A DNA stretch of 64,000 nt from Dromiciops gliroides (GCF_019393635.1 NC_057861.1:195186526-195250525); one strand, 5' to 3'; shown: positions 11,529 to 24,579, counted from the stretch's first letter. Numbers and translations: made by a program. The notes: generated by a model from the letters alone, not told the origin.

Positions 11529-13096
11529 GTTCCTCAAGAAACAAAATATTTCCTTGACGGAACAGTAAAAATAATATAATAACTATTGCTAACTAATAAT
11601 ATGTGAACAACAATATAGAAAAGGAAGAAGTTTTGTCCAGAGGGGCGATTTTTTTGTCCTCATGAACCGACGCTTTGACATTATTCTTGCAAAAGGAGAG
11701 CCTCTGCAAAGAGTACATGTTACAGATAGTGTATATTATAACAGAAAGGAGATAGTAAAAACTAACAAAACATATAAAGTCTCTGAGTTCTCTTGTCTTC
11801 TTGAAGTGGTAAGATGTCATCAGGAGGAAACTGGATTCTGGACTCTGGTCTGGAAAGCTGGATTCTCTTCTTTAAGTGTTTGAATTGCTGTATTTTTACT
11901 AAACCTTAGCATAGCATTGTCGATGATCAAATTAATAAATTCCATTACATTCCCTCCTTTATATCCTTAGACTTCTAATAGAGGGTTGAGGTAGTTATGC
12001 AATCTGTAACACTTTTTACCACCATGTGTCTGGATCAAAGCCAAATTTAGTATGTGTTCATGACACCTGAAAATGTTATGGAAAGGTTATCATGCCATAT
12101 CTCATGGTTCTGAGACAGCCAGTGATTGTGCTAGGCCACAGGTGAGTTCAACTGAGTGAGATAAAAAGATAAATAAGTTCAGTTAAATTAGGTTAAATTA
12201 GGAGGGAGAGATGATGAATACTGGACTTTGCCTAGTAATTGTGCTCTACATAGTCACCATCATAAGCAAACCATGGACTTACGTATACCTGTCTCTCCTT
12301 TTGTTGCACATATATTCTCTCCAGGGCCTGCATCAGAGTTCACAGCAAGTTAGTCTCTGAAATGATAAGTTTCCATACTTCCAAAATCTCATATTAATTT
12401 CACCAAAGACAGTATGATGGTAAAAATGCGTGCTATGCTGCATAACTGAGAACATATTAGTGATATATACAATAATTCCAAACCATACCCAGAGTATAAT
12501 GACATATAAAAAATAAATGAATATAAATAGCTGATTATATTAGACATTGTTACATAATCTTCTTTTAGACATTATTACATAATCTTCTTTTAGCAAGTAG
12601 ACCACATCATCTTATACATGAATTCTCTAGTATAACAGTAGCAGTTTTCAGTGAGGTATCAAGCAATAGGGTTCAATAACCCTCTCTCAAAAAGAAAGAG
12701 TAAAAAAAAAGAATTCTGGTAGCTTCTGAGGCCCAATGGCCTCACCCACAGCATATACTTAAAATGTCTTTGAAAAGTCACTTAGTTTAGTTTTAAAGAA
12801 AAGCAAAAGAAACAAAAGTCAAAAAAACAAAGCAAAACCAAAAACCAAAAATAAAAAGCAAAAGATTTGCTAAGTACCCTTTTGTGCTCTTAAAGAACTT
12901 AAAGGTGTGGTGAATTCCAGGTCTTTTAAGTGCCTTTTAAAAGTCAAAACAAAACAAAAACAAAAACAAAAAGGATTTAAAAAAATAGGTATAGGGTAGG
13001 GAAAGGGTGGGAGAAATTGAGGTGGGCCAGAAAACTAGGCTATGTGCTTCAGTGCTTTTACCTGTAGAAGGAAATGCTTGTTAAATTTTAAGGTAT
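11529..13096 (-). other. ERV 3' region without recognisable env
   Basis: About 1.57 kb between the OTU stop and the polypurine tract. I see no env hallmark on the minus strand: no surface-unit CxxC, no immunosuppressive-domain-like segment, and no long frame. Structure present: an imperfect tandem repeat of about 27 bp at 12,540-12,597 (TAGACATTRTTACATAATCT unit); a second polypurine-like tract at about 11,945-11,960; and T/G-rich blocks (minus strand) at 12,795-12,865 and 12,943-12,982. It may be an RNA export or packaging region, or a heavily decayed env; the sequence does not decide. Confidence 0.5.
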
Positions 13097-13651
13097 TTAA
13101 GCTGCTAGAGTTTGGGGTATGCCACATTGTTTTAACTGGTTTCCCAATTCTCTGCATGCCAAAGGGGCAGGGGTTTCTGAATTGTCATTGATCTTTCTAA
13201 TGCTGTCATAATGTTCTTTATGGTAGAAAATGTGGAGTTCTCTAGCATCAGTTTTGTCTGTGCCACTGATTTTCAATAAGGGCTGATTTAACTGATGAAC
13301 TACCACATTCAGCTGATGCTGCTTAGCAAATGCTACAATTGTATCATTGCCTCCCCACTCTCCAAATTTCTTTAATTCATCAAGATAGTCCTCAAAAGGG
13401 GAGTCATTTACTCTAAAAGACTCAAACTCTTGTCTATGGTTAATCATATAAGAAGCAGCTTCTTGTCTATGTCTGAGATGATTTCTACAGTGACCTTCTA
13501 GCTGGTCTGCTAAAGCCCTAAAAAGGCAATTTCCATCTCCTGATACTTTACGAAGACTGAGTCCCAAAGCATTTAACTGATCAGTGGGATTATCAAATGG
13601 GAACTGCCTATTTCCTCTGGACTCTCTTTGCTCTTTAACAGTTGCTATCAT
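13097..13651 (-). CDS. OTU-family deubiquitinase domain, C-terminal extension of ERV Pol
   Basis: The segment is 184 codons from its first internal Met. Residues about 27-160 form an OTU cysteine-protease domain. The catalytic Cys42 lies in the G-D-G-N-C motif with Asp39, and the general-base His147 lies in E-H-Y-D-S. The wording (R-N-H-L..H-R-Q-E, A-R-E-L-H-I, I-N-D-N-S-E) points to cellular OTUD3, a deubiquitinase, rather than to other OTU proteins. OTUD3's C-terminal half is absent. There is no poly(A) tail or separate TSD. Removing the METAP2 insert (13,766-15,879) puts this segment in the same frame as the integrase C-terminus, with 52 open codons between the integrase stop at 15,922 and Met1. 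It therefore looks like a host domain captured as the end of Pol, and not a later retrocopy. It could instead be translated from a spliced RNA starting at 13,651. Retention of the frame is seen; activity is inferred. Confidence 0.88.
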   Translation of the reverse strand: MIATVKEQRESRGNRQFPFDNPTDQLNALGLSLRKVSGDGNCLFRALADQLEGHCRNHLRHRQEAASYMINHRQEFESFRVNDSPFEDYLDELKKFGEWGGNDTIVAFAKQHQLNVVVHQLNQPLLKISGTDKTDARELHIFYHKEHYDSIRKINDNSETPAPLACRELGNQLKQCGIPQTLAA

Positions 13652-13749
13652 TAGGGTTTTTAGCTCTTTAGTGTCTACCTCAGGTCTATCTGAAATCTCT
13701 TCACCTATGAATGGTGCAGGCTTTACATGAGAGCAATGAATCCATGAGT

Positions 13750-13765
13750 CTTTTTCACCAATTTT
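13750..13765. repeat. TSD of the METAP2 retrocopy (left copy)
   Basis: CTTTTTCACCAATTTT, repeated at 15,864-15,879. At the right copy the junction reads TTTT/AA on the plus strand, the L1 endonuclease consensus, with the poly-T of the insert starting here. It lies in the stretch coding for the integrase-to-OTU link. Confidence 0.95.
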
Positions 13766-14244
13766 TTTTTTCTTCTCAGATCTGAAAATTTGTCTTTATT
13801 TTTTACAAAATGGAATCCAGGAATTTTAAAAGGCAAAATAGACCAGAGGGCTTAAATGTGGTAGAACTGGGTGGTCATTCAAAGCATTCAAGGAATATGG
13901 TCATATAAATATCTGAAAAGCATCTTTTATAATAAATGTTCAAAACAAAATGTTTTAACTCATTCCAAACTAAAAATTGAAATGCTTCATAGCATGTTTT
14001 TCTGAACAGAAAATATTGAACAATTTAACATTTGTGAAATCTCTCTAAAGCCCTGAAAGCCTTTTTCCTTGGTTAGTTACATCAGACTTGCCTTTGAGAC
14101 TGAATTCCTTCCTTTTCACACATGGGAAAGTATTATTATTACAGAGGTCCACTGTTAAAAAACAGACAATATGTTGCCAATTAATTCTGGTATAATGTAT
14201 TCCAACAAGCCTAGATAAAGCTGCTGAGGTGGCCTCAGGTTAGA

Positions 14245-16858
<2,614 letters not shown>

Positions 16859-16990
16859 CTTAAAGTTCTTTTTCCACTTTTCTACTTCAGAATCGTCATA
16901 GGTTAGGGTGGAAGGAATATCCTCAGAAGGTGAAAGGTTAAATACATGTTCAGGAGCTTCTAATGCAGCAAGCTTGGTTGCAGAATCGGC

Positions 16991-17944
16991 TCATGCATTT
17001 CCCTTTGAAACAGGATCACTATTCCCTGTGTGGGTAGGGCAATGTACAACGGCTAGGAAATAAGGCAGTTTCAGGGCATCTAAGAGGTCCTTGATAAGGT
17101 CCCCATTGGCAATAGCCTTGCCCAAGGATGTTAGGAAGCCTCGTTGACGCCAAATCATACCAATAAAGTGGCATATGCCAAAGCCATATTTCGAGTCAGT
17201 AAAAATAGTGGCACTCTTACCTTTGGCTATATTACAGGCCTGTGTAAGAGCCACAAGTTCAGCAGCCTGTGCACTAAAATGGGAAGGCAGAGAAGCTGCC
17301 CAGAGGGTGTCATAATCAGAAACTACAGCAGCTCCAGTAAAACGGGTTCCCTCTCTCATAAATGAGGAACCATCTGTATAGAGGACAAGATCAGGGTTTT
17401 CTAAAGGTGTATCAAAAAGATCATCACGGGGTTTTTCAGCCATATCAACTAAAGAAGCACAGTCGTGCAATGGTTCCCCCGAGAATGGTAAGTTAGGGAG
17501 TAGTGTTGCTGGATTGAGAACTGTGCAGCGTTTTAAAGTGATATTCTCATTACCTAACAGGGTTATTTCATACTTAGCCAGCCTTTGATTTGAAAAGGCT
17601 TGTGTCCTGTGACGTAGTAAGAGAGCCCCTACTTTGTGAGGGCATTGCACCGTTAGAGGGTTACCTAGGACCAAATCAGAGGCTTTTTCTACTAAAAGGG
17701 CTGTGGCCGCCACTGCTCTAAGGCAAGGTGGCGCTCCAGCCGCTACAGGGTCCAGCTGCATTGAATAGTAGGCTATAGGGCGTTGGTTAGGCCCCAGTGA
17801 TTGAGTCAGAACTCCAGAAGCCACCCCCCTTTGTTCATGCACAAAGAGAGTTAAAGGCTTACTATAATCTGGTAGTCCTAGGGCAGGTGCTGATAACAAG
17901 GCCTGTTTTAATTCCTTTATGGCTGAGAGATGCTGAGGATCCAA
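16991..17944 (-). pseudogene. pol: ERV RT connection and RNase H, open segment of pol
   Basis: 317 open codons. The first half is the gammaretroviral RT thumb/connection region; the second half is RNase H, which digests RNA in the RNA-DNA hybrid. The acidic residues are present: Y-T-D-G-S, A-E-L, F-T-D-S-K and a C-terminal S-D. The segment ends at a TGA at 16,991 where an Arg codon would be expected, consistent with CpG decay. The frame continues open into the integrase N-terminus after that stop. Confidence 0.9.
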
Positions 17945-17979
17945 TTGTAAAATGTCTGGGACAGAACTTTTTGTTAGAG

Positions 17980-18297
17980 CTATGAGAGGTTTAGTAATTT
18001 CACCAAAAGAGGGTATCCATTGTCTACAGTACCCGGCTGCTCCCAGAATGGTCTCAACTGCCTCTTAGTAGTGGGGGCAGAGAGTTGTTGAATGGCCTGG
18101 ACTCGCTTAGAAGAGACAGAGCTAGTTCCAGCAGCCAAAATAAATCCTAAATATTCTACCTGGGGCAAACACCATTGTACCTTTGACTTGGAAACCTTGT
18201 GTCCTCTCTTGTGCAGCTCCAACAGTAAGTGACGGCTATCTTCCTGACAAATTTCAGCATTAGGAGAGGCCAAAAGTAAGTCATCAACATATTGTAC
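17980..18297 (-). pseudogene. pol: ERV RT palm, second half
   Basis: It starts right at the L1 target site and holds the Y-V-D-D catalytic motif (about 18,275-18,290), then the L-G-F motif after it. A 1-nt frameshift at about 18,045 throws it out of frame before it meets the next pol segment at 17,944. Separated by the L1 from the first half of RT at 19,241-19,977. Confidence 0.9.
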
Positions 18298-18313
18298 TAG
18301 TGTGGAGCCTTTA

Positions 18314-19224
18314 TTTTATTTTATTTTTTTTGAGATATTTTATTTTTTCTGTTACATGTAAAGATAGTTCTCAACTTTTGTTTATACATGCTTTACACTT
18401 TCAGATTTTTCTCCCTCCCTCCCTCCCCTCCCTCCCCCCTCCCCTAGACAGCAGGTAATCTGATATAGGTTATATCTATATATATCTATACATATACATA
18501 TAGATATATATATGCACACACATATATATACACATAATAACATTAATCCTATTTCTGCATTAATCCTGTTACAAGAGAAAGAATCAGAGCAGTGATGCAA
18601 AACCTCAAAATAGAAAAAAAAAAACAACAGCACCCAAAACAAAAGAAATAATATGGTAATCAGCATCTATACTCCACAGTTCTTTCTTTCTTTTTTTTTC
18701 TTGGATTTGGAGATCCTCTTCTATCATGAGTTCCCTGGAACTCTTCTGTACCATTGCATTGGTGAGAAGAATATAGTCCATCACAGTAGGTCAACACTCA
18801 ATGTTGATGATACTGTGTACAATGTTCTTCTGGTTCTGCTCATCTCACTCATCATCAGCTCACGTAAGACCCTCCAGGTTTCTCTGAACTCTTCCTGCTC
18901 ATCATTTCTTACAGCACAATAGTATTCCATTGTATTCATATACCACAACTTGTCCAGCCATTCCCCAATTGATGGGCACCCCCTCAACTTCCAATTCCTT
19001 GCTACCACGTAAAGAGCAGCTATAAATATTTTTGTACATGTGGGTCCCTTTCCCCCTTCCATGATTTCTTTGGGCAAAAGACCTAAAAGTGGGATTGCTG
19101 GGTCAAAGGGTATGCACAGCTTTATCGCCCTTTGGGCATAATTCCAAATTGCTCTCCAGAATGGTTGGATCAGCTCACAGCTCCACCAACAATGCATTAG
19201 TGTTCCAATTTTCCCACAGCCTCT
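18314..19224 (-). mobile_element. 5'-truncated L1 inside the ERV RT
   Basis: Flanked by the 16-bp TSD TAGTGTGGAGCCTTTA at 18,298-18,313 and 19,225-19,240. The A-rich tail is at the left (TTTTATTTTATTTT on plus). The minus strand gives the L1 ORF2 C-terminal tail (18,781-19,220), then a 3' UTR with a G-rich tract (18,411-18,446). It has the same orientation as the ERV and postdates it. Confidence 0.95.
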
Positions 19225-19977
19225 TAGTGTGGAGCCTTTAAAGGTAATGGAGGCCAGATCCTGCTGTAAAATTTGGGAAAATAATGTGGGACTGTCTACA
19301 AATCCCTGTGGGAGTCTAGTCCAGGTCCACTGTCTATTTTTCCAGGTAAAAGCAAATAAATATTGGAAGTCCTCATGTACTGGTATGGAGAAAAAGGCAG
19401 AGCAGAGGTCTACCACTGTGAAATATGTAGATTCATAGGGAATGGATGAAATTATCGTAGCCGGGTTTGGAACTATAGAATGTCTAGGAATAACATAATT
19501 ATTAATCGCTCTAAGATCTTGCACAAAACGATAAACAAGTTTACTATCTGGCCCAGGCTTGGGTTTTTTAACTGGCAAAATGGGAGTATTGCGTGGAGAG
19601 TGATGACATGGAATAATAATAACCTGGCTTTTCAAAGCCTCAATTATAGGTGTGATCCCTTCTATTGCTTCCCTAGACAATGGATACTGTGGAATGGAGG
19701 GGGGTGGTCCCCCCTTAACTTTAAAGGTAACAGGCATGGCAGACTTAAGGAGCCCCACCTCATTAGGGGATGAGGCCCATAAAGACTCAGGAATGTCAGA
19801 GGGAATTTTGGATACTTCCCCTACTGTTCCTTGAGCTTCTGTAAGTAAAATTGGTAATAAATGAACAGTATCCTCTGGCAATTGTAGGGAGACAGCCCCA
19901 TCTGGAGCACAAGATATGGTTGCTCTAAGCTTGCAAAGGAGATCACGACCTAATAAATTTACAGGGGCATCAGGCAT
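18781..19977 (-). pseudogene. pol: ERV protease end and RT first half, fused by insertion to L1 ORF2 tail
   Basis: One open frame of 398 codons made of two unrelated parts. The first about 245 codons are the end of protease (with L-L-G-R-D-L-L) and RT fingers/palm, including the first catalytic Asp (V-V-D-L) and the L-P-Q-G motif. From about 19,224 down they continue into the L1 ORF2 C-terminal tail. The chimera comes from L1 landing in frame just upstream of the Y-V-D-D motif; no function is implied. A 1-2 nt frameshift near 20,000 separates it from the protease segment upstream. Confidence 0.9.
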
Positions 19978-20281
19978 GAGTAAAAATGAATGTTCTAACC
20001 ATGCGAGGATTCAATTTTGCCACTCTCTGGCTCTTTCCTGAGACTCCCACTACATTCAGAAATCCTACAGGTCTACTCCCAGCATCTGGTTTGCTTACTA
20101 ATACTGATTTAGAGGCTCCTGTGTCTAGCAGACAATCGTAATAAGTCTCCCCCTCTTTTAGGGCAACATGTGGCTCATTACTTTGGGGAGGTGAATGGAC
20201 TGGCACAAGTGTATTAAAAAAATCTGGATCTGGGAATATATGGCTTTCATTATCTATGTTCCATTCCTCCCCAAGACACCG
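19970..20281 (-). pseudogene. pro: ERV protease, frameshifted
   Basis: Aspartic protease that cuts Gag and Pol. The catalytic D-T-G-A lies at about 20,120. The frame is continuous with gag through one TGA at 20,282-20,284, so Gag-Pro-Pol would arise by stop-codon readthrough, as in gammaretroviruses. The protease frame is broken by an indel near 20,000 and stops at 19,970. Confidence 0.88.
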
Positions 20282-21589
20282 TCATTCCTGTGTCCTCCTC
20301 TGAGGGGGACCTTGGTTACCATTATTCTGGTACTGCCTTACTGTATTCCTCTGAAAAGATCTATTTCTATTTTGATTTTGCTTGTAATTAGAATTAGAAT
20401 TTCTTCTCCAAGTCCTACATTCTCTCAATTCATGCCCCTCCTTACTACAGTAACAACACACCTTAGTGTCCTTGTTCCGGTGTTCACATGGCTGACTAGG
20501 AATCGCCGGTGCCAGAATGCTCAGTTTAGGGTGATCTGGACCTTCCTCATGTGAGTCAAAGATATAATTTGCAAGTTCCTTAATCCTATCTACTGTGAGA
20601 GTTCTCCAGTCTGGACATTGTTTCAGAAAGTATCTGCGTGTTTCTGGCAGTGAATTATAAACAAATGTGTTGAGAACAATATAGGAATCTCTTAAATCTA
20701 CTGGATCCAATCTGGTGTACTGTCTAGCAGCCTCACAAAGTCTATCATAAAATCTGTTTGGTCTTTCATTAGCCTCCTGAGGTAGGCTTAAAAATTTCTG
20801 CCAGTTTTCTGGTTTTCTAGAGCAAGATTCCATTCCCTTCAGAAGTGTTTCTCTAGCATCTTTTAATCTTTGGAAATCCCTATCATTATTATAATTCCAC
20901 TCTGGATCCTTTAGAGGCCATTCCACATCGGCCTTACCCTTCGCAACAAGGGCATTTCCTGCTGAGATAATATCTGTAATCTCAGTTGGGGACAGTAAAG
21001 TTTCCATAAGGCAAGTAACATCAGCCCAAGTGGGTTGATATATATTAAATATAGTCCTTAACTGTGAAATTACAGTGTTTGGATTTTTCTCAAAACTAGG
21101 GATGATTGATTTCCATGTGCTCAAGTCACTTGGTTTAAAGGGGCTATATTTTCTGTCTTGAATTGGTGCTCCTTTTTTGGTATGTTCTATAGTTTCCTGC
21201 AGGGGGAGCAGTTTCTGCTGATCTGATTCTAAACTTGGATCATCTCTAGTAGAAAGAGCCATCTTGATGACTCTTTCCATATGTGACAATTTCCCCCATA
21301 TTATAACAATGATAATAGCAAAAATAAAATCCTTAGTCATATGAACTATGGATGTGGTATTAAAAGGTATTTCAATTGCAGGCATAAAATTTCTACTTAT
21401 ATTAAATGTATTTTCCCAAAGATTCACACTTAGACTATTATACAAAAAACTTTTTGCTGCCTGAATGAGGAAAAAACCAATAATGTTATGAAGGACCATT
21501 GAGTAAACTATTCCTCTAAGTCGGGACGTTATGCTGTCCCAATACATTCCAATGAGAAAAATCAAAGGGATAGTAGAATATTTGAGCAT
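20282..21589 (-). CDS. gag: ERV Gag, open, with hydrophobic N-terminus
   Basis: 435 codons, still open. Residues about 1-115 are strongly hydrophobic with three membrane-segment-like stretches (about 5-15, 30-50 and 85-97) and two N-glycosylation-type sites (N-I-S and N-T-T), in place of the usual Met-Gly myristoylated matrix start. Capsid follows from about 150, with a gammaretrovirus-like major homology region (R-P-N-R-F-Y-D-R-L, about 280-290). The nucleocapsid has a single C-x2-C-x4-H-x4-C knuckle (about 378-391) and a basic, Asn/Gln-rich tail. I see no PPxY late motif. The true start could be an internal Met at about residue 104 or 111; the first Met is kept because the frame is open up to it. 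Confidence 0.85.
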   Translation of the reverse strand: MLKYSTIPLIFLIGMYWDSITSRLRGIVYSMVLHNIIGFFLIQAAKSFLYNSLSVNLWENTFNISRNFMPAIEIPFNTTSIVHMTKDFIFAIIIVIIWGKLSHMERVIKMALSTRDDPSLESDQQKLLPLQETIEHTKKGAPIQDRKYSPFKPSDLSTWKSIIPSFEKNPNTVISQLRTIFNIYQPTWADVTCLMETLLSPTEITDIISAGNALVAKGKADVEWPLKDPEWNYNNDRDFQRLKDARETLLKGMESCSRKPENWQKFLSLPQEANERPNRFYDRLCEAARQYTRLDPVDLRDSYIVLNTFVYNSLPETRRYFLKQCPDWRTLTVDRIKELANYIFDSHEEGPDHPKLSILAPAIPSQPCEHRNKDTKVCCYCSKEGHELRECRTWRRNSNSNYKQNQNRNRSFQRNTVRQYQNNGNQGPPQRRTQE

Positions 21590-21756
21590 CTTGCCCTTTA
21601 AACTGGGCTGGTTTTTCTGTTTAAAGCAAGACTTTTAGAGGTTTAAAGCAAGGGAGATTAGGCAAATGAGGCAAAGTCAGTGGGGGTATTTAAGAGAAAG
21701 TCCACTAAATTAGGTGGCTCATGGCCAAACTAGGGAGGGTGGGAGGGTCCTTAATA
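21590..21756 (-). other. ERV leader between PBS and gag
   Basis: Short 5' untranslated leader of about 170 nt. It would be expected to hold the splice donor and packaging signal, but I cannot pinpoint either. Confidence 0.5.
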
Positions 21757-21774
21757 TCCCTTCAGGGGTCACCA
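21757..21774 (-). promoter_or_regulatory. Primer binding site
   Basis: Minus strand TGGTGACCCCTGAAGGGA starts three bases after the 5' LTR, with the TGG that pairs with a tRNA CCA end. I cannot match it with confidence to a common vertebrate primer tRNA. Confidence 0.75.
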
Positions 21775-21777
21775 AAC

Positions 21778-22534
21778 TGTGAGATTAAAATTGAATATTC
21801 GATCATAAATCTACCGTACTTAACCTTTCCCTTAATTATCTCCCAGACTAGTAAATGGAAGAAGCTTCTGGTTTTCTAGATAGACCTTTTATTGTATGGT
21901 AGTCACAAGGTGATGTTGATTAGAAGGATAGGAAAGGGGCAGCTAGATGGCGCAGTGGATAGAGCACCGGCCCTGGAGTCAGGAGTACCTGAGTTCAAAT
22001 CCGGCCTCAGACAATTAACACATACTAGCTGTGTGACCCTGGGCAAGTCACTTAACCCCAATTGCCTCACTAAAAAAACAAAAACAAAAACAAAAACAAA
22101 AAAAAGTAAAGAGGAAAAAAAATTAAAAAAAAAAAAGGATAGGAAAGTAGAAATACAATACAAATCATCTTAAGTCTAGGCTTAGTCTATATTCTGTATA
22201 AAACTCACCAAAACCCAAGGCCACCTTTGGGGAGAGAGACCGAGTCAAGCGCGTGCTGTAAACCGAGAGCTGGGCTGAGTCAAACTCCAGTCCACGTCTG
22301 TCTGTGCAGCGCAGCCAGGAGACCAGCGGAGCAGGAAAAAAGGCCCACTTCCGTTTTCTCCTTGCCTTTTAAGCTCACACCCCAGAAGTCGAGTGCTCAG
22401 CAGGCAATCTGGCGTGCGTCACAGGCGGACTAGTGTGCATAGCTCATGCTGTTGGTCTCCTCCCCAAAAGGGTGGTCCTAAAAAAAACCTGGCATCTCTC
22501 CATTATCTAACCAACTGTTAAACTTTTTACAACA
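21778..22534 (-). repeat. 5' LTR, interrupted by a SINE
   Basis: TG..CA ends on the minus strand, and 3 nt from the PBS. Without the 0.2-kb SINE it is about the length of the 3' LTR. Its AATAAA and TATA-like positions match those of the 3' LTR. This would be the promoter of the provirus, firing leftwards through gag, pol and possibly the METAP2 copy. Confidence 0.95.
21937..22134 (+). repeat. WSINE1-type SINE in the 5' LTR
   Basis: TSD AAGGATAGGAAAG at 21,924-21,936 and 22,135-22,147. It is full-length with a long A/C-rich tail and lies on the strand opposite to the ERV, between the TATA-like site and the polyadenylation signal, so it lies in or near the R region. Confidence 0.95.
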
Positions 22535-22538
22535 GGAG

Positions 22539-22899
22539 GTTTCTCTAATTTGGAAGTATAGCAGAGAAGCTCTATATCTATAGCAACAAATCAAAATGAG
22601 GATTTCCAATGAAAAGAGTAAGAAGCCAAGTGATTCAAGGGTCGTAGATAGTGAATTACTGAAATGGGTGACCAAAGGGAGTGATATAATGCTAAAACAA
22701 GAGTTTTGCCTAGAAGAAGAATGAGGGAAAGAAGTATCATAGGTGCTAATGAAGGGGAAGAGCAGATTCAGATAAGGTAAATAGCTTTATAGAGTGGAAA
22801 GACAGAAGATTAAAACCAAAAAGGGAGATTTCACAGCTATGTATCTTATATATATAGAAGTTTCTTGGGGTGAAGAGGCAGAACATTGCATGATATGGA
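22539..22899. other. No gene seen
   Basis: Single-copy-looking host flank of the ERV. Nothing recognisable. Confidence 0.5.
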
Positions 22900-23330
22900 G
22901 AATAAAGCACTTGATTTGGTATCTTGAATACTTGAGTTAGAATCCTGCTTCAGACATTTACTATGTGACCTAAGGAAGTCACTCTTTGCCTCATTTTTCT
23001 CCATTACAAAATGAGCGAGTTGGAATGAATGGATTCTAAATCCCTTCTCTCTAAATCTATGATCCCATAAAATCTCAGGCATGACCATCTTAATGGTTGG
23101 CAGAGAGAGAGTTAAGTTGGAAGCCATGAAATTTTCAGAAGAACTAAGAGATCAAGGTGTTCTAGGGAGTTAATCCACATTCATTCATTCATTCATTCAT
23201 TCAAGCATTTATTAAAAAAAAAAAAAACCCCTACTTTTGTGTAAGGCACTGTGAGAGGAACTGCAGATACAAAGACAAGATAAAAATAATGCTCTTCTCA
23301 AGGACCTCACTCACATTCCATTCATATATT
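22900..23330. repeat. MIR-like SINE (+) and L2 3'-end scrap (-)
   Basis: 22,900-23,060 has a MIR-like layout (GACATTTACTATGTGACC, GCCTCATTTTTCTCC, AAAATGAG). 23,177-23,325 starts with (ATTC)n and continues as an antisense L2-type 3' end (AAGGCACTGTGAGAGG..AAGGACCTCACTCACA). Confidence 0.55.
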
Positions 23331-24579
23331 CAGTATGAATACTGAAGTCTCTGAGTGTGATGACTACATGGTATGGACTGTATGGTGATAAAGTATCCTG
23401 GAATTCAGATAATAGTAACAAGGATGGAGACAGGTTGCTACAATTAGACAGAATGAATGGTAAACGTCTCAAAGTAAATGAATGGTAGAATAAGGGCATG
23501 AAAGTGACAAAGTTATAGGGAAGCTGCTTACCTTTGGCCACGAAGCCGACTACACAAAGACTAAAGGAAACTTGTATCACATTGAACTTAAATCCTGCCC
23601 ACCTTCAAGTTTTCACCTGACTGTATTTGCTTTGCATTTTCTTACCATTCTGTCTCACTTGGGTTTTCTGTCCTCTCAATAAGAATCTTTTGTGTTGAAC
23701 ATTATCTAGGTCATTGACACCTAAAAAGGAAGCTATGAATGGGGCGGTAACTATTTGAAAATAAAACAATAAAAACAGGTTCCTCTAGAAGTGCTTAGTA
23801 TCACTTGGAGGAATGCTTATTACAAAAGAGAATTATCGTAGTCCCATATGCACAATTTAGAATTTAGATGAAGCAAAGAATCTAGCAATTTGAATAAGGA
23901 AAGAATTCATTTTCTTTAAAAATGAAAATATCAGAACTTATAGCCTATACACTGTTGTATGAATAATACCAAGAATTTGAAATATTCTTAGAATCCATGT
24001 CTTGATCATTCAAAGGGAAGCCAAAGAATTGAACTGAGCCTAAATCATTTGGTATTCTTAAAAATAGATTTGTTTTATAATGCATTCCTCTAATAGACAT
24101 AAAGATAGATGGAGATAGATACATAGATACATAGATACATAGATGGATGGATATAACATCTGTTAAATGAAATGTGCCAGACATTGTACAAAATGCTAGG
24201 AATAAAAATAAAAGCAGAATTGAAATTAACCCATCAAAGGAGAGGATCATAGGAGTGAAGTATCTTGAAGGAGAGAAAGGGGTTGGCAAAAAGGTGGAAA
24301 AATCTGGAGAATCAGGAGGGAAAGTTCTATATCATTCTGTGAATAAACTGAGGGAGAAAACCCATTCTACCATATAGTGGTAGCTATAATTATTATTAAG
24401 CTGTTATGTTTTATAATACCATCTAGGGTTTGTTTTTTTTTTTTTTATGTATGCATGCAACTGCCTTTCCATTCAAATAGCCACAAAGCACTAGAATGTC
24501 ACAAGATTTTTTTTTTCAAAAGGGACCTAGGTTGCCATGCTCATAAAATGGCATAACAAAGTAGGAAAGTATTCCTGAT
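23331..24579. other. No gene; short GATA-type microsatellite
   Basis: Single-copy-looking apart from the tetranucleotide run at 24,103-24,152 (GATA/ACATAGAT). Confidence 0.5.

Noticed and set aside
13097..13651. OTU segment as an independent cellular gene or an L1-made retrocopy
   Set aside because: It has no poly(A) tail, TSD or UTR of its own, and it is in frame with the integrase end. Fusion to Pol explains it better.
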